From the NCBI RefSeq assembly GCF_033101155.1, contig NZ_JAWMPX010000004.1, positions 62,001 through 126,000 on the forward strand: a stretch of 64,000 nt of DNA. Direction: 5' to 3'. Positions 1 to 7,490 of this stretch are shown here, piece after piece; position 1 is the stretch's first letter; each line of letters opens with the position of its first letter. The position numbers were made by a program, and so were the translations under genes. Below the pieces are notes generated by a model. The model did no database searches and was not told the DNA's origin. It worked only from the letters and a program-made list of their open reading frames with translations. This stretch comes from Tropicimonas sp033101155. GTDB taxonomy: Bacteria > Pseudomonadota > Alphaproteobacteria > Rhodobacterales > Rhodobacteraceae.

Positions 1-588
1 CTGGTCGAGCACAGGAACGATGGATTTCTCGAAACGGTTGTCGGCCCAGGCTTCGGCAGCGCGGCGCTGCGATTCCACGGCCAGCGCGTCGGCCTGCTCG
101 CGGGAGAAGCCGTATTCGGTGGCGATGATGTCGGCGGAGATGCCTTGCGGGACGAAATACTCATTCATCGCGATGGAGGGATCGACGGCAATTGCCGCCC
201 CGTCCGAGCCCATCGCCACGCGAGACATCATCTCGACACCGCCGGCAATATAGGCCTGCCCTGCCCCGCCCTTGATCTGGTTTGCTGCGAGATTCACCGC
301 TTCCATGCCGGAGGCGCAGAAGCGGTTGATCGACAGACCCGGAATGCGCTCGTCGAGATCGGAGGCGAGCACGGCGGTCCGTGCAAGGCAGCCGCCCTGT
401 TCCTTGACCTGCGTGGCGTTGCCCCAGATCACGTCCTCGGCGAAGTGCCCGTCGAGCCCATTGCGGTCCTTGATCGCATTCATCATCAGCGCGGAGAGCC
501 GCGCTGCGGTCACCTCATGCAGCGCGCCGTCCTTGCGGCCCTTGCCGCGCGGGCTGCGCACCGCATCATAGATATAAGCTTCAGTCAT
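1..588 (-). CDS. acetyl-CoA C-acyltransferase (thiolase), 3' end beyond window
   Basis: N-terminal 196 residues of a thiolase, the last enzyme of beta-oxidation, which cleaves 3-ketoacyl-CoA with CoA to acetyl-CoA and a shortened acyl-CoA. The nucleophilic cysteine is Cys91 in NRFCASGMEAV, followed by the GGVEMMSR segment typical of the family. The ATG at 588 follows a GAGAGGACAG ribosome site. The frame is open to base 1, so the C-terminal half with the second active-site Cys and His is outside the window. It lies downstream of a glutathione transferase, a small RHH-like gene and an acyl-CoA dehydrogenase on the same strand, which suggests one fatty-acid oxidation locus. A 3-hydroxyacyl-CoA dehydrogenase would be the usual next gene but cannot be seen. 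A biosynthetic thiolase is possible but less likely in this context. Confidence 0.93.
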   Translation of the reverse strand, partial: MTEAYIYDAVRSPRGKGRKDGALHEVTAARLSALMMNAIKDRNGLDGHFAEDVIWGNATQVKEQGGCLARTAVLASDLDERIPGLSINRFCASGMEAVNLAANQIKGGAGQAYIAGGVEMMSRVAMGSDGAAIAVDPSIAMNEYFVPQGISADIIATEYGFSREQADALAVESQRRAAEAWADNRFEKSIVPVLDQ

Positions 589-613
589 GATCTGTCCTCT
601 CTCAAGCCCGGTT

Positions 614-1252
614 TCACACGCGGTCCGCAGGGGAGCCGGGCATCAGGTCATAGGGGTGTTTCCAGCCCGGAAGCGCCGCGATGCGGTCCAGCCAGGCGTC
701 GATATTCGGGTAGGCCGCACGGTCGAAACCGAAGGGCTCGGGATAGAAAAGATAGGAGCAGCAGGAGAAATCCGCATTGGTGACGTCCCGTCCTGCGACC
801 CAGTCACGTCCCGTCATGTGGCGGTCCAACAGTTTGCAGGCATTGAGAAAACGGCCCTGAATGAAGGCGGTTGCCTCGGCCGGGCGTTTCTCCTCGGGGA
901 CGAAGTTCAGCAGGAAGCGTGCCACGCCGGCCATGCTCGACATCTTGTGATTGTCCCACAGGATCCAACGCAGCACCTCGCGCCGCTCAGCCGCATCCGC
1001 GCCGCCGAACTTGCCCGTCTTCTCGCTCAGGTAGTCGAGGATCACCCCCGATTGCGTCAGCGTCAGATCGCCGTCTACCAGCGCCGGGCATTCGCCCATC
1101 TCGTTGACATTGGCGAGGTAGTCTTCGCTGCGCGATCCGCCGTTGAAGAAGTCCACATAGACCGGCTCCCAGTCCAGCCCCGACAGTTCAAGAGCCAGCG
1201 CGGCCTTGTAGGAATGCCCGGATTCTCCAAAACAATGCAGTTTCAGTGTCAT
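614..1252 (-). CDS. glutathione S-transferase family protein
   Basis: 212 residues, usual length for a cytosolic glutathione transferase. Residues 1-78 form the thioredoxin-like domain: SGHSYK at 11-16 could supply the catalytic Ser, ECPALVDGD at 54-62 carries the cis-Pro (Pro56), and TQSGVI at 66-71 contains the Ser that contacts the gamma-glutamyl group. The remainder is the alpha-helical domain with the WVAGRDVTNAD signature that precedes helix 6. The stop is 25 bases before the thiolase start, so the two are probably co-transcribed. The substrate cannot be told from sequence. Placement in a beta-oxidation locus hints at removal of reactive fatty-acid products, which is an inference only. 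Confidence 0.9.
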   Translation of the reverse strand: MTLKLHCFGESGHSYKAALALELSGLDWEPVYVDFFNGGSRSEDYLANVNEMGECPALVDGDLTLTQSGVILDYLSEKTGKFGGADAAERREVLRWILWDNHKMSSMAGVARFLLNFVPEEKRPAEATAFIQGRFLNACKLLDRHMTGRDWVAGRDVTNADFSCCSYLFYPEPFGFDRAAYPNIDAWLDRIAALPGWKHPYDLMPGSPADRV

Positions 1253-1590
1253 TTCTTGTCCTCCTGAACACCGGGAACCCTCGGTTTTTCTTCGCGAAAG
1301 CAGTGCCGGGAAAGGATCTGTTAACCCTTCCCGGCCTAGAAACCGGATGCGGTACAGGCTGGGGAGCCGATGGCCGCATCCGTCCTGCCTCCTTGGCTCG
1401 TCTCGGGGCCGATGAGGCAGGGCGTCGTCCGGTCTCTGCTGACGGTTTGAAAAACCCGGTCCGGGCGTCTCTCCCTGGTTGAAGCATTTCGTCTTGCAAC
1501 GGCACCATCTTTCGCTGTCTCTCGGCTGCGCCTTGAACGCAAAAGCCGATACAAGATGCCGGGTTGAAGGCGAAACGCTATGATTGGCGA
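1253..1590. other. non-coding gap between two minus-strand genes
   Basis: This 338-base gap separates the small RHH-like gene from the glutathione transferase. Open frames here have unlikely composition and no ribosome sites. The promoter of the glutathione transferase-thiolase pair should lie here. The only structure noticed is a short CCCGG-T-CCGGG dyad at 1455-1465, followed on the minus strand by five T residues, which may be a weak terminator for the upstream acyl-CoA dehydrogenase transcript. Confidence 0.5.
1450..1465 (-). terminator. weak candidate terminator after the acyl-CoA dehydrogenase unit
   Basis: On the minus strand a CCCGGACCGGG dyad is followed directly by TTTTT. The stem is only four or five pairs, so this is tentative. 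It lies about 125 bases past the stop of the small RHH-like gene. Confidence 0.3.
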
Positions 1591-1803
1591 CTACTTCTTG
1601 CGATCCTCCAGCTCCGCCTTGAACAGGCGAAGCCGGTGCGGCAGCGCTTCGTCATCCGTCACGCTGCCGAAATTCTCGAACAGGAAGACCAGAGCCTCAT
1701 CCTGCGTCAGCCCGGCCTCCTCGCTGAATTTCCGAAGCCGCCGGAAAGCGTCCTCGTTGAGCGAGATATTGAGCCGCCGCGTGTAGCGCAGGCGTTTGAC
1801 CAT
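1591..1803 (-). CDS. small ribbon-helix-helix-like protein
   Basis: 70 residues, strongly basic at the N terminus. RLNISLNEDAFRRLRKFS at residues 10-27 looks like the beta strand plus first helix of a ribbon-helix-helix DNA-binding fold, followed by a second helical stretch GLTQDEALVFLFENF at 31-45. The C terminus is charged (HRLRLFKAELEDRKK). It begins 15 bases after the stop of the acyl-CoA dehydrogenase gene, so it is almost certainly in that operon. No specific function is recognised; a transcriptional regulator or a small partner of the dehydrogenase are both possible. The family assignment is by pattern only. Confidence 0.75.
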   Translation of the reverse strand: MVKRLRYTRRLNISLNEDAFRRLRKFSEEAGLTQDEALVFLFENFGSVTDDEALPHRLRLFKAELEDRKK

Positions 1804-1818
1804 TGTCTTCCCTTCCGA

Positions 1819-3597
1819 TCAAAACGCTTCCGCGGGCAGCGACATGACCGGCTCCGCGCCGCTCTGGATGCGGGCAAGATGCAGGGCGGTCGCGGGAAGC
1901 TGGCGCGCCATGTAATAACACCCCGTGGCGAGTTTCGTCTCGTAGAATCTTGCATCCCCGATCCCGGAAGCCAAGGCCTCATTCGCCGCCAGTCCCATCT
2001 GGGCCCACATCAGCCCGAGACAGGCATGGCCGAAGAGATGCATGAAGTCATAGGAGCCGGAAAGCGCCGCGTTCGGGTTGGTCATGCCGTTCTGCATGAA
2101 GAACATGCCGGCGGCCTGAAGATCCTTGGACGCCGCCTTGAGCGGGTCGAGGAAGTCCTTTTTCAGCGCTTCGTCGCCTTCATTCTCCTTGATGAAGCTC
2201 TTGATCATCTCGAAGAACCCCATGATCGGCTTGCCACCCTCGGCGGCCAGCTTGCGGCCCACGAGGTCCAGCGCCTGCACGCCGTTGGCGCCCTCGTAGA
2301 TCTGGGTGATCCGGGCATCGCGGACGAATTGGGACATGCCCGAATCCTCGATATAGCCATGCCCGCCATAGACTTGCTGTGCCTGCACGGTCATCTCGAG
2401 ACCCTTGTCGGTCAGGAAACCCTTGAGGACCGGCGTCAGCAGCGAGACCAGACCCTCGGCTTGCGCGTCGCCCGAGCGGTGGGACTTGTCGAGCAGATTC
2501 GCGCCCCAGAGCATGAAGGCGCGCGCGCCTTCGATGAAACTCTTCTGGTCCATGAGGTTCCGGCGAATATCCGGGTGCACGATCAGCGGATCGGCGGGGC
2601 CGTCCGGGTTCTCAGTGCCGGTAACGGCGCGACCCTGCAGGCGGTCTTTGGCATAGATCACCGCGTTCTGATAGGCGGCCTCGGCCTGCGCCATGCCCTG
2701 CATGGCCACGCCCAGACGCGCCTCGTTCATCATCGTGAACATCGCCCGCATGCCCTTGTGCTCCTGCCCCAGCAGGTAGCCTGTCGCATCGTCGAAATTC
2801 ATCACGCAGGTCGAGTTGCCGTGGATGCCCATCTTCTCTTCGAGCTTGCCCACGGAGACCCCGTTGGACGCACCCACCTTGCCGTCTTCATCGACGAGGT
2901 ATTTCGGAACAATGAAGAGCGAGACGCCCTTGATGCCGTCCGGACCGCCGGGGATCTTCGCCAATACAAGGTGGATCACGTTGTCGGACATGTCGTGATC
3001 GCCGGCCGAGATGAAGATCTTCTGTCCCGTGACCTTGAAGCTGCCGTCTTCCTGCGGGACCGCCTTGGTCCGCATCAACCCAAGATCTGTGCCGCAATGC
3101 GGCTCGGTCAGGTTCATGGTGCCGGTCCATTCGCAGGAGACCATCTTCGGCAGCCACTTCGCCTTCTGCGCATCTGTTCCATGGGCATGAATGGCGGAGT
3201 AGGCGCCATGGGTCAGGCCCTGGTACATGGTGAAAGCCTGGTTCGCCGCGGAGAACAGCTCGCCAACAGCGGTGCCGAGGATCACCGGCATGCCCTGTCC
3301 ACCGTAGTCAGGGTCACAGTCCAGCGCGGTCCAGCCGCCTTCCTTCATCTGCTCGAACGCGTCCTTGAAGCCCGTGGGGGTGCGGACGACACCGTTTTCC
3401 AGCACGCAGCCTTCCTTGTCACCGACCTCGTTGAGCGGCGCGATCACGTTGGAGGCGATCTTTCCGGCTTCTTCGAGCACGGCGGCGGTGAAATCCGCCT
3501 CCAACTCGTCATAGCCGGGAATATCCTGCGCGGACGCCTTGAGAAGCGTGTGCAGGACGAACTGAATGTCGTTCACAGGAGCCGTGTAGCTCGGCAT
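1819..3597 (-). CDS. acyl-CoA dehydrogenase, long DmdC/FadE-like type
   Basis: 592 residues, in the size class of acyl-CoA dehydrogenases with an extra C-terminal domain (about 590-600), such as 3-methylmercaptopropionyl-CoA dehydrogenase DmdC and related medium/long-chain enzymes. It has the N-terminal helical domain, the FAD beta domain (GTMNLTEPHCGTDLGLMRTK region) and the C-terminal helical domain with the catalytic base Glu435 in QIYEGANGVQ. The YGGHGYIED segment binds substrate and FAD. The ATG at 3597 gives MPSYTAPV and was chosen over the longer open frame because the upstream residues have no family resemblance. It oxidises acyl-CoA to trans-2-enoyl-CoA and passes electrons to ETF. 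A MerR regulator lies just upstream and a thiolase downstream. Whether its substrate is a fatty acyl-CoA or the DMSP product methylmercaptopropionyl-CoA cannot be decided here. Confidence 0.93.
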   Translation of the reverse strand: MPSYTAPVNDIQFVLHTLLKASAQDIPGYDELEADFTAAVLEEAGKIASNVIAPLNEVGDKEGCVLENGVVRTPTGFKDAFEQMKEGGWTALDCDPDYGGQGMPVILGTAVGELFSAANQAFTMYQGLTHGAYSAIHAHGTDAQKAKWLPKMVSCEWTGTMNLTEPHCGTDLGLMRTKAVPQEDGSFKVTGQKIFISAGDHDMSDNVIHLVLAKIPGGPDGIKGVSLFIVPKYLVDEDGKVGASNGVSVGKLEEKMGIHGNSTCVMNFDDATGYLLGQEHKGMRAMFTMMNEARLGVAMQGMAQAEAAYQNAVIYAKDRLQGRAVTGTENPDGPADPLIVHPDIRRNLMDQKSFIEGARAFMLWGANLLDKSHRSGDAQAEGLVSLLTPVLKGFLTDKGLEMTVQAQQVYGGHGYIEDSGMSQFVRDARITQIYEGANGVQALDLVGRKLAAEGGKPIMGFFEMIKSFIKENEGDEALKKDFLDPLKAASKDLQAAGMFFMQNGMTNPNAALSGSYDFMHLFGHACLGLMWAQMGLAANEALASGIGDARFYETKLATGCYYMARQLPATALHLARIQSGAEPVMSLPAEAF

Positions 3598-3628
3598 GGA
3601 TGTCCTCCCTCGGGATCGGTCGTCGAGT

Positions 3629-4030
3629 TTACTCCGCGGCCGCCTTGGCATGCAGCTCCTCGAGGCGCTGTGCGCCCCAGTCCAGCTGCCGCTTGAGGTC
3701 GTCGATCGCTTCGTCGAGTTCCTCGCGCTGATGCACCATGTCGGCCAGGCGTTGCGTTGCCAGTTCATAGGTCCTGGCAAGCTGCGTCGCCTGCTGGTCG
3801 CCCACGTTATACAGGTCCAGAAGCTGCCGGATCTCCTCCAGGCTGAAACCGAAGCGCTTGCCGCGCAGGATCAGCTTCAGCCGGGCCCGGTCACGGCGCG
3901 TAAACAGCCGTTTGGTGCCCTGCCGGATCGGAAACAGCAGTTCCTTTGCTTCATAGAAACGCAATGTGCGCGGGGTCACATCGTAGGTGTCGCACATCTG
4001 GCGAATGGTCATCGTGGTTTCGTCGCTCAT
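3629..4030 (-). CDS. MerR family transcriptional regulator (first of two)
   Basis: 133 residues. The N-terminal winged helix-turn-helix (MTIRQMCDTYDVTPRTLRFYE at about 7-27, then GTKRLFTRRDRARLKLILRGKRFGFSLEEIRQLL) is followed by a coiled-coil dimer helix (about 82-125). No effector-binding domain or metal-binding cysteines are present, so it resembles the short MerR proteins that control acyl-CoA and branched-chain degradation genes (the LiuR type). The ATG at 4030 gives MSDETT and is preferred over upstream in-frame starts. It is 31 bases upstream of the acyl-CoA dehydrogenase on the same strand. A near-palindrome at 4104-4120 is a candidate operator. Confidence 0.9.
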   Translation of the reverse strand: MSDETTMTIRQMCDTYDVTPRTLRFYEAKELLFPIRQGTKRLFTRRDRARLKLILRGKRFGFSLEEIRQLLDLYNVGDQQATQLARTYELATQRLADMVHQREELDEAIDDLKRQLDWGAQRLEELHAKAAAE

Positions 4031-4103
4031 CTTTCTTCCTCTCCGCAGCTGCGGATTCTCATGCGACCCCGGCACTTGCGTTCCGGGACCTTCTTACATC
4101 CTG

Positions 4104-4121
4104 CTTTACGTTCGCGTAAGC
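4104..4121. promoter_or_regulatory. candidate MerR operator
   Basis: CTTTACG-TTCG-CGTAAGC forms a dyad with a perfect TTACG/CGTAA core, 75 bases upstream of the first merR start codon. MerR regulators of the LiuR group are known to bind TTACGT-type palindromes, so autoregulation of the merR-acyl-CoA dehydrogenase unit is a reasonable inference. Confidence 0.55.
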
Positions 4122-4253
4122 TAAACGCTGCGTCATGAAATGGCGCCTTGCCACTGCCGGCAGAATCGCGGTGCGCCCTTTGCCCCAAGGGGTCGAAGCG
4201 CTTTGGCAATCGGGTTGAACGGGGCTTTGGGCATCGGATTATCGTTCTCCACG

Positions 4254-4640
4254 CTAGGTCAGGCTTGCGGCGGTCTCGTCGCGAACCTTCTTGAGATCGA
4301 GAATCGCTTCTTCCAGCTCGGCCTTCTGGCGGTTGAGTTCATCAAGCTTGCTGTCGGCAAGTTCGACCCAGGTCTCAAGCTGTGGGCGCACGCCCTCTTC
4401 TTCGTAGATCAGCAGCCATTGCCGCAATTCCTCGAGGCTGAATCCCCAGCGGCGTCCGCGCAGGATCAACGTCATCCGCGCAACCTCGCGCGGAGTGTAC
4501 CAACGCGATCGGCCCTCCTTCTCGGGTTGGAGGAGTTCGATATATTCATAGTAGCGAAGGGTGCGCGGGGTTACGTCGAACTTCGCGCACATCTCTTTGA
4601 AGCTCAGGCGGGTGTCGGACACCTCGGTGCACTCCATCAT
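4254..4640 (-). CDS. MerR family transcriptional regulator (second of two)
   Basis: 128 residues from the ATG at 4640 (a second ATG at 4637 is equally possible). The winged helix-turn-helix (LSFKEMCAKFDVTPRTLRYYE, then RSRWYTPREVARMTLILRGRRWGFSLEELRQWL) and the C-terminal coiled coil match the neighbouring MerR protein closely in layout, so the pair looks like a tandem duplication that has diverged. It lacks an effector domain and conserved cysteines. The start codon abuts a perfect 14-base palindrome at 4641-4654, suggesting the protein blocks its own initiation or promoter. It is separated by 223 bases from the first merR gene. Confidence 0.88.
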   Translation of the reverse strand: MMECTEVSDTRLSFKEMCAKFDVTPRTLRYYEYIELLQPEKEGRSRWYTPREVARMTLILRGRRWGFSLEELRQWLLIYEEEGVRPQLETWVELADSKLDELNRQKAELEEAILDLKKVRDETAASLT

Positions 4641-4654
4641 TATCGTTGACGATA
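4641..4654. promoter_or_regulatory. perfect palindrome abutting the second merR start codon
   Basis: TATCGT-TG-ACGATA is a perfect inverted repeat directly upstream of the ATG at 4640. Its position, overlapping where a ribosome site would be, makes an autoregulatory operator likely. It differs in sequence from the TTACG dyad upstream of the other merR gene, so the two regulators probably recognise different sites. Confidence 0.45.
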
Positions 4655-4821
4655 GGGTAAGCACGTCATGGACATTGTTCAATGCAGGAAAGCGGGAGTT
4701 TTTAGAAAAGCATATGCCGTTGGCGTCGTTGCAAGAAAACCGGCGAAAGACCGCCTGCGATCCCGGATCGCCCCGCGCGCGCGGCTGCGACAAGAAAGTG
4801 CTTGCGCAAACACTCGGCTGA

Positions 4822-4844
4822 GCGCATATGCGCCCTGACGCATA
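4822..4844. promoter_or_regulatory. candidate ArsR operator
   Basis: TATGCG-N6-CGCATA (4827-4844) overlaps the self-complementary GCGCATATGCGC (4822-4833), ending 18 bases before the arsR start codon. Dyads with six-base spacers are typical of ArsR/SmtB sites, so autorepression of the arsR-permease-thioredoxin unit is likely. Confidence 0.5.
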
Positions 4845-4861
4845 AGCATTCGGAGGAATCG

Positions 4862-5149
4862 ATGCAGTCCTTTCTCACAGCTCTTGCCGACCCGGTCCGC
4901 CGCGCCGCGCTCAGGATTGTCTGGGATGGCGGCGAACACTGTGTTTGCGAGCTGATGGAGCGGCTCGACGCGACGCAGAGCCGGATGTCGCGCCATATGA
5001 AAACACTGAAGCTGGCCGGGATCATCACCGACCGCCGGGATGCGCAATGGGTCAAGTACCGGCGCCATCCCGATCTCGCCCCAGAGCTTGCCGCCGTGAT
5101 CGACGCGGTTCTGGCGGCTGAAGCTCTCGCAGAAAGGGACGCGGCATGA
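4862..5149 (+). CDS. ArsR/SmtB family transcriptional regulator
   Basis: 95 residues, starting MQSFLTALADPVRRAALRIV at the ATG at 4862, chosen because a GGAGGA ribosome site sits six bases upstream. The winged helix-turn-helix occupies about residues 12-75; CVCEL at 27-31 contains two cysteines (Cys27, Cys29) in the position of the ELCVC metal or metalloid site of ArsR. The stop overlaps the permease start (ATGA), so the genes are translationally coupled. By family knowledge it would repress until arsenite, another metalloid or a related thiol-reactive ligand binds. The actual inducer is not shown by the sequence. Confidence 0.9.
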   Translation: MQSFLTALADPVRRAALRIVWDGGEHCVCELMERLDATQSRMSRHMKTLKLAGIITDRRDAQWVKYRRHPDLAPELAAVIDAVLAAEALAERDAA

Positions 5150-6207
5150 GTGTCGAAACGCATCCCGGTCCGGCGCAAGGTCGACCGGACTGGAGCTGGC
5201 ATGTGGGCGTGGTGGCAGCGTTGGTCGCGTGGTGGATGATCTATGGGCAGTTGATTCCGCTGTCCGAATGGCTGGTCTCCCGGCTCCCCGTGGAGCGGCA
5301 CAGCCACACGGGCGAAGCACTGGCCTTCTTCTTCTATGACGTGCCCAAGGTCATGATGCTGCTGACGCTGATCGTCTTCGCCATGGGCGTCGTGCGCAGC
5401 TTCTTCAGCCCGGAAAAGACCCGCGCCCTGCTCTCGGGCAAACGCGAAGGCGTGGGCAATGTGATGTCCGCCGGGCTCGGCGTGCTGACACCCTTCTGTT
5501 CCTGCTCGGCGGTGCCGCTCTTCATAGGATTCGTCTCGGCAGGTGTGCCGTTGGGCGTCACTTTCTCCTTCCTGATCGCGGCGCCCATGGTCAACGAGGT
5601 GGCGCTGGTGCTGCTTGTCGGGCTGGTCGGCTGGCAGGTCGCGGCGACCTATCTCGTCTTTGGTCTCGGGATTGCCATCGTGGCGGGTTTCGTCATCGGC
5701 AAGCTGAACCTCGAGGGCTGGTTGCAGGACTGGGTGCGCGAAATCCATGCCGGGGCCTCGGCGATAGATGCACCGGAGGACGAAAAGCTCACCCTGGTCC
5801 ACCGCTACCGGCTCGGGCTGGACGCGGTGCGCGAGATCTTCGGAAAGGTCTGGCTCTGGATCCTGCTCGGCATCGGCATGGGCGCATTGATCCACGGATA
5901 TGTGCCCGAAGAGCTGATGGTGCGCATCATGGGCGCCGATGCCTGGTGGTCCGTCCCGGCGGCCGTTGTTCTGGGCATCCCCATGTATACCAACGCCGCC
6001 GGGGTCATCCCCATCGTCGAGGCGCTGCTCGGCAAGGGCGCAGCCCTCGGCACGGTGCTGGCCTTCATGATGAGCGTCATCGCGCTCTCTCTCCCCGAGA
6101 TGATCATCCTGCGTCAGGTCCTGACCCTGCGCCTGATCGCCGTCTTCATCGGGGTTGTCGGCGGCGGCATCCTGCTGGTCGGCGTCCTGTTCAACCTTCT
6201 GTTCTGA
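5146..6207 (+). CDS. DUF318/ArsP-type permease
   Basis: 353 residues with about eight to ten hydrophobic segments. The hallmark TPFCSCSAVPLFIGF at 115-129 (Cys118 and Cys120) is the conserved cysteine motif of the PF03773 permease family, which includes ArsP, an exporter of trivalent organoarsenicals; a second family signature, NEVALVL, follows in the next membrane segment. It overlaps the arsR stop by four bases and is followed 11 bases later by a CxxC redox protein. The three-gene set is widespread, so an efflux role for a metalloid or thiol-reactive compound is likely. The family also includes members with no proven substrate. Confidence 0.88.
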   Translation: MSVETHPGPAQGRPDWSWHVGVVAALVAWWMIYGQLIPLSEWLVSRLPVERHSHTGEALAFFFYDVPKVMMLLTLIVFAMGVVRSFFSPEKTRALLSGKREGVGNVMSAGLGVLTPFCSCSAVPLFIGFVSAGVPLGVTFSFLIAAPMVNEVALVLLVGLVGWQVAATYLVFGLGIAIVAGFVIGKLNLEGWLQDWVREIHAGASAIDAPEDEKLTLVHRYRLGLDAVREIFGKVWLWILLGIGMGALIHGYVPEELMVRIMGADAWWSVPAAVVLGIPMYTNAAGVIPIVEALLGKGAALGTVLAFMMSVIALSLPEMIILRQVLTLRLIAVFIGVVGGGILLVGVLFNLLF

Positions 6208-6218
6208 GGAGAAGCGAC

Positions 6219-6455
6219 ATGAAATCCATCAAGGTCTACGGCCCTGGCTGCAAACGCTGCGAAACCACCGCGGAAATGGTCCACAACCGTGCCGCCGCAC
6301 TTGGCGAGGAGGTCGAGGTCGAAAAGGTGACCGACCCGCGCGAGATTGCCATGGCGGGCGTCATGTCCACCCCAGGCATCAGCGTCGACGGCAAGCTGGT
6401 CCACGCCGGCGGGCTGCCCGATGAGGGCAAGCTGGATGGCTGGTTGAAAGGCTGA
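6219..6455 (+). CDS. thioredoxin-like redox-active disulfide protein
   Basis: 78 residues, matching the small redox-active disulfide protein 2 family (TIGR00412). The thioredoxin-fold active site is GPGCKRCE with Cys11 and Cys14; STPGISVDGKLV holds the cis-Pro loop. A GAGGAGAAGCG ribosome site precedes the ATG at 6219. It follows the permease by 11 bases in the same operon, as is common for DUF318 permeases, and may keep the permease cysteines or the substrate reduced. That partnership is inferred from gene order. Confidence 0.88.
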   Translation: MKSIKVYGPGCKRCETTAEMVHNRAAALGEEVEVEKVTDPREIAMAGVMSTPGISVDGKLVHAGGLPDEGKLDGWLKG

Positions 6456-6520
6456 CCTCAGAGCAAGGCGCGGCACGTGCGAAACCGGTCAGGCAGGCGG
6501 CGCACAGACTGTGTGACGGC

Positions 6521-7225
6521 TCAGAGGAACTGTGGTCCGGGGATGGTTGGCCCTTGCGCCTCGCGGCTTCGCGCCTGCGGCAGCATCCCGGAAACGACGA
6601 GTTCCGCCTCCTCTCCGGACAGCACGGTGTAACGCTGGTTGGTGTCGGTCCAGATCGCCTCCTCCAACGATTGCGGGCAGACCCGGCGCGCGGCCGCGCA
6701 ATAGGCCAGCGCCTGGCCTTCGACGAAGATCATCTGGTCCTCTTCGAAGGAAACCGTCACGACGACGACGCGCCCGTCCGGCAGCCCCTTCTCCACGCCG
6801 GGAAGCACCGCGAGCGCAGCGGCTTGCACGGCCGCGAAAGGATCGTCCAGTATCTGTTCTGCCAAGTCACTCTCGACGATCATCGCCTGCGCTTCCGGCA
6901 GCAGGATCCGACGCTGATTGCCGACAAGCCCCACGGGCAGAGACAGCAACGGTTGCACCGCGTCATTCTCGCGGAGCGGGAAAAGCCGTCGGGTCACCCC
7001 GGTCACTTCCCGGGCTCCATCATCGAAGGTCACGACCTTGTCTCCGACGCAAATCTGTTCGACCGGAACCCAGCCTTCGATCGTCGCCACCATGGTTCCC
7101 GCGACGAGGCCGCTCGGCAGATCCGTTTTCGATGGCGCGGACTCCTCGAGCCTGCCGCCCATCCGCTTCGCCCTGATAGCCCAGTCCAACATCACGTCTT
7201 CCCTCTTGCCCAGTTGCGCCTGCAT
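6521..7225 (-). CDS. Hint domain-containing protein lacking the splicing nucleophile
   Basis: 234 residues. Residues 39-70 (GLVAGTMVATIEGWVPVEQI, then GDKVVTFDDG) match the opening of Hint (hedgehog/intein) domains as found in many Rhodobacterales proteins. The residue in the place of the intein Cys1 is Gly39, so self-cleavage or splicing by the usual route is not expected. The rest (about 70-234) has the QRRILLPEAQAMI region typical of the bacterial Hint_2 family. The ATG at 7225 follows GAGGAGCG. It is a single gene, converging on the thioredoxin-like gene and diverging from 7491. No signal peptide is seen; function unknown. Confidence 0.82.
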   Translation of the reverse strand: MQAQLGKREDVMLDWAIRAKRMGGRLEESAPSKTDLPSGLVAGTMVATIEGWVPVEQICVGDKVVTFDDGAREVTGVTRRLFPLRENDAVQPLLSLPVGLVGNQRRILLPEAQAMIVESDLAEQILDDPFAAVQAAALAVLPGVEKGLPDGRVVVVTVSFEEDQMIFVEGQALAYCAAARRVCPQSLEEAIWTDTNQRYTVLSGEEAELVVSGMLPQARSREAQGPTIPGPQFL

Positions 7226-7490
7226 CGCTCCTCATCGTCGTTAACAAGACACAACCGAACGGACAGCAATTCGCCCGCAAAGTGACAACTTTGGGGCGAG
7301 CGGCCTCAAAATGGATCCAATGCGCCACCTACGCCCGGATCGTTTCCGGATTGGCGACCAAAACCGGCAAATCGGCGTGCATTCGAGCAATTTGGCTTCC
7401 TGATTCTGCCGCAATCGGCTTGACAACGCGCATGATTGTTCCCGCGCCCCGGCTCGGCTATCCTAACGGTCAAAGAGGCGGAGCAGGCCC

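Noticed and set aside
1564..3696. 710-codon open frame opposite acyl-CoA dehydrogenase
   Set aside because: It is a shadow of the high-GC gene on the other strand, with no family resemblance and no ribosome site.
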